From Prevotellaceae bacterium (GTDB lineage Bacteria > Bacteroidota > Bacteroidia > Bacteroidales > Paludibacteraceae): a stretch of 64,000 bases of DNA. Made by a program: the position numbers and the translations under genes. The stretch lies in the NCBI GenBank assembly GCA_020636675.1, contig JACJXK010000012.1:1-64000 (forward strand). The letters are read 5' to 3'. Of this stretch, positions 1 through 8,062 are shown one piece after another. The stretch's first letter is position 1, and every line of letters starts with the position of its first letter. The notes below the pieces were generated by a model, which was not told where the DNA came from, ran no database searches, and worked only from the letters and a program-made list of their open reading frames with translations.

Positions 1-1
1 C

Positions 2-196
2 AGTGAAATTAAGTTTTTTAAGACATTGCGCTCGAACTTTAAAGTTTGCGATGATACGATATTGAAAAAGATAGAAGGTATTGACGAAATGTATTTGGCG
101 CAAGATGTGAAATTGGATTATTGGCAATTGCAAGATGCTTATTTTGATAACATGGAGTTTGAAAACTTGAAAATAGAATTTTGCAACCACAAATAG
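2..196 (+). CDS. C-terminal end of an unidentified protein (partial)
   Basis: Reading from base 2 gives 64 residues open from the window edge to a TAG at 194-196; the other plus frames close early. The fragment is rich in Lys, Asp, Glu and aromatic residues and shows no motif I recognise. A strong terminator hairpin follows 75 bases later, which supports a real gene end. The 5' part and start lie outside the window, so no function is offered. Confidence 0.55.
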   Translation, partial: SEIKFFKTLRSNFKVCDDTILKKIEGIDEMYLAQDVKLDYWQLQDAYFDNMEFENLKIEFCNHK

Positions 197-270
197 GTTG
201 TTTGTATGTCATAGAAAGAATGTATTAGTGGAGTGAGATGCCTATCCCATTCTCCCTTCTCCTGAAAACA

Positions 271-319
271 AAAGAAACACAGATAGAGTATGTTTTCTTC
301 TATCTGTGTTTCTTTTTTT
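271..319. terminator. bidirectional intrinsic terminator
   Basis: A perfect 17-base-pair stem (271-287 with 299-315) is followed by a T run on the plus strand; the minus strand also has a T-rich tail. It lies between two convergent genes, the partial gene ending at 196 and glsB ending at 335, and probably serves both. Confidence 0.85.
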
Positions 320-334
320 GGTGGAAAGGGGACG

Positions 335-1309
335 TTAGCAGATTTTGCCGTAACCTGTCTCCATCTTTCCTTTGGTTACGCACTCTTCGAGGTAGCTCTG
401 TACGTGGCGTATCCTTTTTTCTTCAAATATCTCCTGTATGGTGATCATGATGCCCGTCTCTTCTACGTCGCCGAACTCATCGTTGATGCAGGTCCCGAAG
501 TTACGCATGGAAGGCGATAGCGACATATATGCGTTGATGAGGGGAGGTATGTTGCGGCCCCGCTTGCGTACCTCCTCCTTCAGTATGCAATAGTCCTCTT
601 TATAAGACCCTCCGCAGAAAAGACTCTTCATCTCCTCCTCGTCGAAGTCTATCGGCATTGGCTTATACGGATAGACAAGGTGGTCGTTGTCCGGAAAGTA
701 TTTTTGCATGAAGTAAAGAATCATGTTCCTTGCGTCCTTGCCGAAAGTGGGATACATGGTGGCTTTGCCGAAGAAATATCCCGTCTTCGGAATGGTGACC
801 ATCAATGCGCCTAGTCCGTCCCATAGGTTATCGAGAGCGAAAAGGCTCTTGGCTCCCATTCTTGTGGATTGGTATTCCGGACGGACAAACGAACGGCCTA
901 GCTCTATCGTGTACGGAAGGTATTCTTTAATGAACTTCTCCGAATAGTCGAACAGATGGGAGGAGGTCAGCTTGGGTTTGCCCTCGCTTGTGAAAGAGAC
1001 GTTAGAGCCGTGTATGTATCTGTATCCGCCGATGATTTCTTTCTGTTCCGGGTTCCAGACAATGAGTTGCTCGTACGGGTTCTCCATCGTGTCGTAGTCG
1101 TCGATGTCGATGGATAGTCCGGAGCCACCGCCGGAAGAGCGAAAGGATATCTCTCTCAACCTTCCGATTTCGTTCATCACGTTGGGGGCGTTGTGCTGAT
1201 TTATGACATAAATCTCATTGTTGCCCTTGTTGGTTTTCCGTAAGAGATGCTGCGGATTCAATTCAGCTTCTAACTGTTTTACGTCTATTGGGTCTATAAT
1301 GTTCTCCAT
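335..1309 (-). CDS. glsB: GNAT-type N-acyltransferase, probable glycine-lipid synthase GlsB
   Basis: The 324-residue product belongs to the hemolysin/OlsB-like GNAT family. Residues around 55-200 have the acyl-ACP-dependent N-acyltransferase pattern, including an ELGRSFV stretch and a later GALMVTIPK stretch. In Bacteroides the homologue GlsB acylates the amino group of glycine with a 3-hydroxy fatty acid, the first step to glycine lipids; an OlsB-type ornithine acyltransferase is the alternative. The gene lies 45 bases downstream of a PlsC-type O-acyltransferase on the same strand, the partner that would complete the two-chain lipid. It ends at the shared terminator 271-319. The family call is firm; the amino-acid substrate is inferred from the phylum and the gene pair. 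Confidence 0.8.
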   Translation of the reverse strand: MENIIDPIDVKQLEAELNPQHLLRKTNKGNNEIYVINQHNAPNVMNEIGRLREISFRSSGGGSGLSIDIDDYDTMENPYEQLIVWNPEQKEIIGGYRYIHGSNVSFTSEGKPKLTSSHLFDYSEKFIKEYLPYTIELGRSFVRPEYQSTRMGAKSLFALDNLWDGLGALMVTIPKTGYFFGKATMYPTFGKDARNMILYFMQKYFPDNDHLVYPYKPMPIDFDEEEMKSLFCGGSYKEDYCILKEEVRKRGRNIPPLINAYMSLSPSMRNFGTCINDEFGDVEETGIMITIQEIFEEKRIRHVQSYLEECVTKGKMETGYGKIC

Positions 1310-1354
1310 TTTCTCACGATGCTTCTTTGTGTTATGCGGAGGTGTGCCGTCTTT

Positions 1355-2191
1355 TTACAGTTTATAAACAATATCTTTTACAAAATCAGCCCATTCATTA
1401 TTGCTTCTGCTCTTGTCGAATGTTTGCCAAGGGATGGGCTTGCCAATCTTTGCTACGAATGTGGTGTCCCTGTTTCTGAACAATTCGTCCACTAAATATA
1501 ACATCTCGATGTTTGCCTTAATGCCGAGTTTTGTCCGGTAATAGGCAAGGTTGTAAAAGAAATTGGAATTTCTCCCAATGAAGTGCAAAGGTACAATATC
1601 CCTTTGATATTGTACGGCTTTTGTTATGAAAGTTTTTTTCCATTCCATATCTTTTATGATGCCGTGTTTTTGCCTCCTAGATACCATTCCGGCAGGAAAA
1701 TAGAGGATGGTGGCGTCAGATTGATAGGTGTTGTTGATCTCTATGGTTGTTTCTTTCGCCTGTCCGCCGAATTTGTTGATGGGGATGAAAAAGTTCTGCA
1801 TCTGCTCCACGTGCATGAGTAGGTCGTTGACGGGAGCCTTTACCGTCTCGTATCTGCGGCTGAGGAAATCGAGCAGTATGACCCCGTCCGCACCTCCCAA
1901 CGGATGGTTGGATGCGAAGATTACGCGGCCGTCGGCGGGTAGGTTCTCTTCTCCTTCAATCTTCAGTTTCCAGTTGAAACGTTTCATGTTGGATCCCGTG
2001 AACTCGTTGCCTGGTTTGTCCTTGTCTTCTCTGAAAATCACGTTGAGGTCGTCCTGATGAATTGTTTTTTTCAGATAAGACACGATGAATTTCGGCAATT
2101 TCTTTTTTAATCCCGGAGCTTTGCTTTCGAGCAATGCGTCTATGTCTACTTTCTTCTTTTCTTCTGAATCTATGCCTTCGGCCATTTGCAT
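1355..2191 (-). CDS. glsA: PlsC-family O-acyltransferase, probable GlsA
   Basis: The 278-residue protein carries the acyltransferase signature NHPLGGADG near residue 95 and a later FPAGMVSRR segment, as in lysophosphatidate and OlsA/GlsA-type enzymes. GlsA adds a second acyl chain to the 3-hydroxyl of N-acyl-glycine to give mature glycine lipid in the envelope. It is first in a two-gene minus-strand unit with glsB, 45 bases apart. ATG at 2191 is used; ATG at 2185, two codons later, is equally possible. A -7-like element (2216-2223) lies just upstream. A general lyso-lipid acyltransferase role cannot be excluded. Confidence 0.78.
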   Translation of the reverse strand: MQMAEGIDSEEKKKVDIDALLESKAPGLKKKLPKFIVSYLKKTIHQDDLNVIFREDKDKPGNEFTGSNMKRFNWKLKIEGEENLPADGRVIFASNHPLGGADGVILLDFLSRRYETVKAPVNDLLMHVEQMQNFFIPINKFGGQAKETTIEINNTYQSDATILYFPAGMVSRRQKHGIIKDMEWKKTFITKAVQYQRDIVPLHFIGRNSNFFYNLAYYRTKLGIKANIEMLYLVDELFRNRDTTFVAKIGKPIPWQTFDKSRSNNEWADFVKDIVYKL

Positions 2192-2215
2192 ATCTTATGT
2201 ATATTAAATGTGGTT

Positions 2216-2223
2216 CAAAATTA
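2216..2223 (-). promoter_or_regulatory. probable -7 element for glsA-glsB
   Basis: Minus-strand TAATTTTG matches the Bacteroidetes TAnnTTTG -7 consensus 25 bases before the glsA ATG. No clear -33 TTTG was found at the expected distance. Confidence 0.4.
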
Positions 2224-2538
2224 TATCTTTTTTGTTAACCGTGAGATTTTTTGCCTATTAAAAATGGGATATGGGTGAGATTTGCACCTAATAAACAAGA
2301 AAAATAGACCTTTTCTTCCTGTTTGTTGGGGTCAAAAGGCCGTTCGTTTTTCCTGTGGATAATCTGCACGCTATTTTTCTACTCCACTTTTCCCCCTTAT
2401 TGCAAAAAAATACTTGAAAATTGTACGTAATGTGAAATGAATCAGCTGTTTTGTGAAAAGATGCTTTGTTTTGTCGTTCGTACCATATTGTTCATAACTT
2501 GTTAATAAGCGGTTGAAGAACAGTGTAAAAAAATGATA
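2224..2538. other. intergenic region between glsA and the dcw cluster
   Basis: About 315 bases between divergent transcription units, A/T-rich with several homopolymer runs. I see no open frame, RNA gene or clear hairpin; it holds the outer parts of the two promoters. Confidence 0.5.
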
Positions 2539-2554
2539 GTGGGGGAGAGTGGGG
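2539..2554 (+). promoter_or_regulatory. candidate MraZ operator
   Basis: Two direct GTGGGG repeats start at 2539 and 2549, exactly 10 bases apart and so on the same helix face. In E. coli MraZ binds direct TGGGN repeats with 5-base spacers upstream of its own gene. The repeats sit 16 bases before a -7 element for mraZ, in the position for repression of the whole cluster. Binding is inferred from the match and position. Confidence 0.55.
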
Positions 2555-2569
2555 CATTGAATTAATTAT

Positions 2570-2577
2570 TATCTTTG
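2570..2577 (+). promoter_or_regulatory. probable -7 element of the mraZ/dcw promoter
   Basis: TATCTTTG matches TAnnTTTG exactly and lies 29 bases before the mraZ ATG, predicting a leader of about 22 bases. The -33 region is a poor match and overlaps the proposed MraZ repeats. Confidence 0.55.
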
Positions 2578-2605
2578 ACACGATGAATATTGTCATCATT
2601 TGGGT

Positions 2606-3067
2606 ATGCTAAAATTTTTGGGAAATATTGAAGCTAAGGCAGATAGCAAAGGACGCTTGTTCGTTCCGGCCCTCTACCGTAAGTCGCTGGAGAAGTCTGG
2701 CGAAGCTTCTCTCATATTGCGTGCAGATCCAATCAACAAGTGTGTGAAGCTCTATCCGGAATCCGTGTGGGAGAAGATGGACGCCGAGTTTTCCGCTAAT
2801 CTGAATTTGTGGGATCAGAAGGATCTCGCCCTTTATCGTCAGTTCACTGCCAGTGTGGAACCTGTGGATTTGGACAGCAATGGACGTGTCCTCATCGCCA
2901 AGCGTCACCTTGACATGATAGGCGTGGAGGCCGATGCCCTATTTGTGGGTGTTGGCAGCTATTTTGAAATTTGGAATAAACAAACGTTCGAAGCTAGCCT
3001 TAGTGGCGTGGATGATTTTGCTGCTGCAATGCAGGGCAAGATGGGAAATGCCGGTCTGGCTCTTTAA
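2606..3067 (+). CDS. mraZ: transcriptional regulator MraZ
   Basis: The 153-residue product has the two AbrB-like SpoVT folds of MraZ, with the hallmark GNIEAKADSKGR near the start and the second-repeat DSNGR near residue 95. MraZ is a ring-forming DNA-binding protein that controls the dcw operon it heads. The frame is open from a TTG at 2600, but ATG 2606 (MLKFLGN) matches the family start. It sits 12 bases before rsmH, the usual order. The candidate operator at 2539-2554 suggests autoregulation. Confidence 0.95.
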   Translation: MLKFLGNIEAKADSKGRLFVPALYRKSLEKSGEASLILRADPINKCVKLYPESVWEKMDAEFSANLNLWDQKDLALYRQFTASVEPVDLDSNGRVLIAKRHLDMIGVEADALFVGVGSYFEIWNKQTFEASLSGVDDFAAAMQGKMGNAGLAL

Positions 3068-3079
3068 AAAGCAAAAGAT

Positions 3080-3997
3080 ATGGAAGAAGAAATGGTATAT
3101 CACACTCCTGCACTTCTGTTCCCGTGTATGGATGGGCTGGACATTAAGCCGGATGGCGTTTATGTGGACGTCACCTTCGGTGGTGGTGGCCATTCCAAGG
3201 AGATTCTCCGCAGACTCGGTCCTGATGGCCGTCTCTTCGGCTTCGATCAGGATGTGGATGCTATGCAAAACATCATTGACGATGGCCGTTTCACCTTCGT
3301 CAGAAGCAATTTCTGCTATCTGAAGAACTTCCTTAAATATTATGGGGTGGAGAAGGTGGACGGAATATTGGCCGATTTGGGTGTCTCCTTCCATCATTTT
3401 GATGATTCGGAGCGGGGGTTCTCCTTCCGCTTTGATGGCGATTTGGACATGAGGATGAACCAACGGGCGTCGATGAAGGCTTCTGATGTGCTGGAGTCCT
3501 ACACGGAGGCGCAGATTGCAGATATGTTCTATCTCTATGGCGAACTGCCAAATGCCCGAAAACTGGCATCCGCAATCGTCAAGACCCGTTCGGAGAAAAA
3601 GATAAACAGAATATCTGATTTGCTTTCTGTTTTGGACCCTTTCTTTTCGAGGGATAAACAGAAGAAGGATATGGCGAAGGTTTTTCAGGCTATCCGCATA
3701 GAGGTCAATCATGAGATGGATGTACTACGGAAGCTGCTGTCGCAATCTCGGTCGGTGTTGAATCCGGGCGGGCGGATGGTAGTTTTAACCTATCACTCGT
3801 TGGAAGACCGGCTGGTGAAAAACTATTTCCGTGCCGGCAACTTTGAAGGAAAGGTGGAACAAGATTTCTTCGGAAATAGACTTACTCCCTTCCGCTTGGT
3901 GAATAACAAGGTGATTGTTCCGGACGAAGAGGAGGTGGCGCGTAATCCGAGGTCGAGAAGTGCTAAGTTGAGAATTGCAGAATTGCGTGATTTGTAA
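3080..3997 (+). CDS. rsmH: 16S rRNA (cytosine(1402)-N(4))-methyltransferase RsmH
   Basis: The 305-residue enzyme uses S-adenosylmethionine to methylate N4 of C1402 in 16S rRNA. Visible signatures are the HTPALL start, the SAM-binding VDVTFGGGGHS motif near residue 30, GILADLGVS near residue 95, the RGFSFRFDGDLDMRM block near 115, and the C-terminal VLTYHSLEDR and NPRSRSAKLR motifs. Length is normal for the family. It follows mraZ in the same transcript and precedes an ftsL-like gene by 18 bases. Confidence 0.96.
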   Translation: MEEEMVYHTPALLFPCMDGLDIKPDGVYVDVTFGGGGHSKEILRRLGPDGRLFGFDQDVDAMQNIIDDGRFTFVRSNFCYLKNFLKYYGVEKVDGILADLGVSFHHFDDSERGFSFRFDGDLDMRMNQRASMKASDVLESYTEAQIADMFYLYGELPNARKLASAIVKTRSEKKINRISDLLSVLDPFFSRDKQKKDMAKVFQAIRIEVNHEMDVLRKLLSQSRSVLNPGGRMVVLTYHSLEDRLVKNYFRAGNFEGKVEQDFFGNRLTPFRLVNNKVIVPDEEEVARNPRSRSAKLRIAELRDL

Positions 3998-4015
3998 TAG
4001 AAATAAGTTGAGGCT

Positions 4016-4378
4016 ATGTTTGGAAGAATTAGAAGGTCAGTGGGCAATGTGAGGGAGTTCTCCGACATGACGGGAATGTCTTTGCATGAGGTCATAGCCG
4101 GAAACTTTTTTACGAAAAGCTTCTTTCGTAAGCAATTGGGATTGATTGCCATGGTCGTGTTCCTGTTGTTCTGCTACATCGGAAACAGATATAGCTGCCA
4201 ACAGAAGATTGTGGAGATAGACCGGCTTCAGAAGCAGCTTATGGATGTCAAGTTGGATGCGTTGACCCGTACTTCCGAGTTGATGTTGATAAGTAGGCAG
4301 TCGCAGGTCAAGTCTCTGATAAAAAGTCATGGGGTCACTTTGTCGGAGTCAACGGTACCTCCGTACAAGATAGATTGA
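4016..4378 (+). CDS. ftsL: FtsL-like divisome protein
   Basis: The 120-residue protein has the FtsL layout: a short cytoplasmic N-terminus, one membrane helix at about residues 42-58 (LIAMVVFLLFCYIG) and a helical periplasmic tail starting near QQKIVEIDRLQKQLMDVKLDAL, likely coiled coil. FtsL links FtsQ and FtsB-type proteins to FtsW/FtsI at the septum. Sequence similarity is weak across phyla, so the call rests on topology, size and the fixed position between rsmH and ftsI. Confidence 0.8.
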   Translation: MFGRIRRSVGNVREFSDMTGMSLHEVIAGNFFTKSFFRKQLGLIAMVVFLLFCYIGNRYSCQQKIVEIDRLQKQLMDVKLDALTRTSELMLISRQSQVKSLIKSHGVTLSESTVPPYKID

Positions 4379-4435
4379 AATTTATAAGGATTGAATTTGT
4401 CCTCTATGATAGGGAGGACGGAAAGATAAACGAAA

Positions 4436-6547
4436 GTGTCGATAAAGAAAGATATCATAATACGTTTTGGCGTGGCTTATGCGGTGGCCATTATTGTGGC
4501 TCTGGCCATCGGATATAGCGCAGTCTCTACGATTATGGTGGAAGGAAAGTTCTGGCGGGAACTTGGCTCCAAATATAAGATCGACAGTGTGATTGTGAAG
4601 GCCAATAGGGGCAACATCCTGGCCTGCGACGGCAAATTGCTGGCCAGTACGATACCCTCCTATACGCTTTATATGGATTTTAGGGCAGATGGTCTGTTGC
4701 GTGACACCTTATATAAATATGTCGATTCTCTTTCCGTCGCTCTTTCTAAAGTCTATCCGGACAAAACGCCGTCCGAATTGAAACGACATATCTTGTCCGG
4801 CTATAGAAGCGGATCCCGTTGGTATAAGATAAATAGTAGAAAGCTTTCTTATAACGAGAAAAAGATGGTGGAGCAGTTCCCTCTTTTCCGGAAGGGACAG
4901 AATAAGGGAGGCTACGCCTTTTATGAGCAGGTGAGCAGGAAGAAACCATTCGGTTCATTGGCGTCAAGAACGATTGGCGACATATATGCGGAGACGGATA
5001 AAGGTGGTGCCTATGGATTGGAACGTATGTACGATTTCTATCTGAGGGGTACGGACGGAAAAAACTCGAAGCAGAAAATCGCCGGACGATTCCGCGCCAT
5101 TAATGAGATAGAGCCGCAGGATGGATTGGATGTCAAGACTACGTTGGATGTCAACATCCAAGATATTACCGAGGCGGCTTTGTTGCAAAAACTGAGGGAG
5201 GTGGAGGCCGACCGCGGTTGTGCGGTGATAATGGAGACCAAGAGCGGAGAAATAAAGGCAATCAGTAATCTTCAGCGGAGGGAAGACGGATCGTATGTGG
5301 AGCGGGAGAATTTCGCGTTCAACAGTGAAACGGAGCCTGGCTCTACTTTCAAAGTAGCTTCTGTCATGGTGGCTTTGGAAGACGGGGTGGTTGATACTTC
5401 TTATATCGTAGATACGGAAAACGGTATCTGGAACTATAAGGGGACTCCGATGAAAGACCATAACTGGGATAAGGGAGGCTATCATGTCATTACGCTGAAA
5501 CAGGCTATCGAATACTCCTCCAATATTGGAGTGGCAAAGGTGATAGAAACTTATTATGGCAGTAACCCCGGTCGTTTTGTGGATCGGTTGTATGAGATGA
5601 AGTTGAATGAGCCTATGCAGTTGGAAATCCCGGGAGCGGGAATTCCCCATATCAAATATACGACGGCGTCCGATTGGTCGGGAACTTCTCTTCCTTGGAT
5701 GTCTTTCGGTTATGAGATCCAGATTCCGCCAATCTATACGTTGACGTTCTATAATGCGATAGCAAATGGCGGAACGATGATAAAACCCATTTTGGCAAAG
5801 GCCATCTGCAAAGATGGAGTGGAAAAGGAGTCGTTTTCCTCTTCTGTGGTTAATTCCTCCATCTGTAGTGATAATACCTTGCAGAAGGTAAAGGAGATGT
5901 TGGTCGGTGTTGTGGAAAACGGAACAGCTAAGAATGTTCATTCGGATAATTTCCTGATAGCAGGAAAAACAGGTACGGCCCAGGTGAATTATGGTAGACG
6001 TGGCGTCCAAAAATCGCACCAGTTGACCTTCTGTGGTTTTTTTCCGGCAGACGATCCGAAATATACGATGATTGTCGTGGTTTGGAGTCCGAGGAAGGGA
6101 TATCCTTCGGCTGGAGCCATATCGGGTGGGGTCTTTAAGGAGATTGCGGAGCGTGTTTATGCGCAGAGTCCGTTGATCCATTCGGATCCGTTTGTGGATG
6201 ATGACTCTATTTCTAAGATTCCTGTTTCGAAAGACGGAAGTATACAGAAGTTGAAGTTGGTGATGGACAAGCTGGACATTCCTTATGATGTAAAAGAGGG
6301 CGGTGATGAAGATGCGTTGTGGACCTATTCGGAGAAGAGGTTTGACAAAATACTTCTGAAACCGAGGAAAATCAGAAAGAATTATGTGCCGGATGTTCGA
6401 GGAATGGGGGCTAAGGATGCGGTTTATTTGCTGGAGAATATGGGGCTGAAGGTTATGATGTCTGGCCGAGGTCGGGTTTTCCGCCAGTCAGTCTCTCATG
6501 GAGAGCCTTTCCGTTCGGGCGATGTGGTCCTTATCGAGTTGAAGTGA
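4436..6547 (+). CDS. ftsI: septal peptidoglycan transpeptidase FtsI (PBP3) with PASTA domain
   Basis: The 703-residue class B penicillin-binding protein cross-links septal peptidoglycan. It has an N-terminal membrane anchor (about 10-30), a PBP dimerisation domain (about 45-215) and a transpeptidase domain with STFK (nucleophile Ser303), SSN (361-363) and KTGTAQ (from Lys511). One PASTA domain ends the protein (about 646-703, beginning VPDVRGM). A GTG start is used: the in-frame ATG at 4406 is followed by a TAA at 4427, so translation cannot begin there. An AGGGAGG stretch at 4411-4417 lies 18 bases before the GTG, rather far for a ribosome site. It is followed by murE. Confidence 0.96.
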   Translation: MSIKKDIIIRFGVAYAVAIIVALAIGYSAVSTIMVEGKFWRELGSKYKIDSVIVKANRGNILACDGKLLASTIPSYTLYMDFRADGLLRDTLYKYVDSLSVALSKVYPDKTPSELKRHILSGYRSGSRWYKINSRKLSYNEKKMVEQFPLFRKGQNKGGYAFYEQVSRKKPFGSLASRTIGDIYAETDKGGAYGLERMYDFYLRGTDGKNSKQKIAGRFRAINEIEPQDGLDVKTTLDVNIQDITEAALLQKLREVEADRGCAVIMETKSGEIKAISNLQRREDGSYVERENFAFNSETEPGSTFKVASVMVALEDGVVDTSYIVDTENGIWNYKGTPMKDHNWDKGGYHVITLKQAIEYSSNIGVAKVIETYYGSNPGRFVDRLYEMKLNEPMQLEIPGAGIPHIKYTTASDWSGTSLPWMSFGYEIQIPPIYTLTFYNAIANGGTMIKPILAKAICKDGVEKESFSSSVVNSSICSDNTLQKVKEMLVGVVENGTAKNVHSDNFLIAGKTGTAQVNYGRRGVQKSHQLTFCGFFPADDPKYTMIVVVWSPRKGYPSAGAISGGVFKEIAERVYAQSPLIHSDPFVDDDSISKIPVSKDGSIQKLKLVMDKLDIPYDVKEGGDEDALWTYSEKRFDKILLKPRKIRKNYVPDVRGMGAKDAVYLLENMGLKVMMSGRGRVFRQSVSHGEPFRSGDVVLIELK

Positions 6548-6574
6548 TTTTTTTGATACGATTATTTATTGAAG

Positions 6575-8035
6575 ATGATGAAAACATTACAGAATATATT
6601 GAGCACGCTGGATGTGCAGAAGTGCATCGGAAGTATGGATGTGTCTGTCTCCGGAATACAATCTGATTCGCGAAAGGTTGCATCCGGGAATCTTTTTGTC
6701 GCTACGGTGGGAACAAAGGTGGACGGTCATGATTTCATCCCATCCGTCATAGAAAAAGGTGCGTCTGTTGTGGTCTGCGAGAAATTGCCGGAGTCCATCT
6801 CCGACAAAGTGGTCTATGTGAAGGTGGCCAATGCGAACGAGGCGCTAGGCCGTCTGGCATCGGCTTGGTATGATTATCCTTCCTCTTCTCTGAATCTGGT
6901 TGGCGTGACGGGTACAAACGGGAAGACGACCACGGCATCTTTGCTCTATCAGATGTTTTCTCGTTTCGGTTATCGTTGTGGACTCTTGTCGACCGTGTGC
7001 AACTATATCGCTGATGAGGTGAAGCCGGCAACACATACCACTCCCGATCCTCTCTCTCTGAATGAGATGCTTGCCGAGATGGTGACTGCCGGCTGTGAAT
7101 ATGCTTTTATGGAGGTCAGCTCGCATTCTATCGATCAACGACGGATTGCTGGACTTGATTTTGCCGGAGGTGTTTTTACGAATATAACAAGAGACCATTT
7201 GGATTACCATAAAACATTTGCCAACTATTTGGCCGCTAAAAAACGCTTTTTCGACGAACTTCCGGACAATGCCTTCGCATTGACCAACCTGGATGACAAA
7301 AATGGCATGGTGATGCTTCAGAATACGAAGGCGGCCAAGCATACTTATTCCACCCGTTCGATGGCAGACTTTAAGGCGAAGGTGCTGGAGGATAATTTTG
7401 ACGGAATGTTGTTGGAGATGAACGGGCATGAGATCGTTGTTCCGTTTATAGGACGGTTCAATGCCTCCAATCTGTTGGCTGTGTTTGGAGCCGCCGTCTT
7501 GCTTGGAAAGTCGGAGGAGGAGGTCCTTGTGCAGTTGAGCGCGCTGCATGCCGTCTCAGGTCGTTTTGAACTGGTGAAGGCGAATGCCGGTGGTTGCCGC
7601 GCTATCGTTGATTATGCGCATACGCCAGACGCTTTGATGAATGTGATTAAGACTATCAATGAGATACGCTGTGGAGCCGGCCGCCTGATTACGGTTGTCG
7701 GTTGCGGCGGAGATAGGGATAAGGGCAAACGCCCTATGATGGCCAAAGAGGCTGTGAATGGAAGTGAGCAGGTGATTCTGACCTCGGACAATCCACGTAC
7801 GGAAGAACCTCAGTCTATTATAGACGATATGCTGGCCGGATTGGACGTCATAGAGAAACGAAAGGTGCTTGTGGTGGCCGATCGTTATCAGGCCGTCAAG
7901 GCGGCTTGCGCTTTGGCTCAGCCTGACGATGTGGTTCTGGTGGCAGGTAAAGGCCATGAAAACTATCAGGAGATAAACGGAGTGAAGCATCATTTCGACG
8001 ACAAGGAGGTGCTTCGTGAAGTGATGGATAATTGA
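6575..8035 (+). CDS. murE: UDP-N-acetylmuramoyl-L-alanyl-D-glutamate--2,6-diaminopimelate ligase
   Basis: This Mur ligase adds the third residue to the peptidoglycan stem peptide in the cytoplasm using ATP. It shows the P-loop GTNGKTTT near residue 112, the central-domain EVSSHSIDQRR segment and the C-terminal DNPRTEEP motif. DNPR is the signature of meso-diaminopimelate-specific MurE, as opposed to lysine-specific forms. The frame is open from TTG 6569, but the ATG pair at 6575 and 6578 is the more likely start. It lies between ftsI and mraY in the dcw operon. Confidence 0.95.
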   Translation: MMKTLQNILSTLDVQKCIGSMDVSVSGIQSDSRKVASGNLFVATVGTKVDGHDFIPSVIEKGASVVVCEKLPESISDKVVYVKVANANEALGRLASAWYDYPSSSLNLVGVTGTNGKTTTASLLYQMFSRFGYRCGLLSTVCNYIADEVKPATHTTPDPLSLNEMLAEMVTAGCEYAFMEVSSHSIDQRRIAGLDFAGGVFTNITRDHLDYHKTFANYLAAKKRFFDELPDNAFALTNLDDKNGMVMLQNTKAAKHTYSTRSMADFKAKVLEDNFDGMLLEMNGHEIVVPFIGRFNASNLLAVFGAAVLLGKSEEEVLVQLSALHAVSGRFELVKANAGGCRAIVDYAHTPDALMNVIKTINEIRCGAGRLITVVGCGGDRDKGKRPMMAKEAVNGSEQVILTSDNPRTEEPQSIIDDMLAGLDVIEKRKVLVVADRYQAVKAACALAQPDDVVLVAGKGHENYQEINGVKHHFDDKEVLREVMDN

Positions 8036-8062
8036 TTTTTGAATATGTAAATGTAATCGTAT

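Noticed and set aside
4964..6181. Minus-strand frame of 405 codons across ftsI
   Set aside because: It is antisense to a clear, complete ftsI with all catalytic motifs and has no domain of its own.
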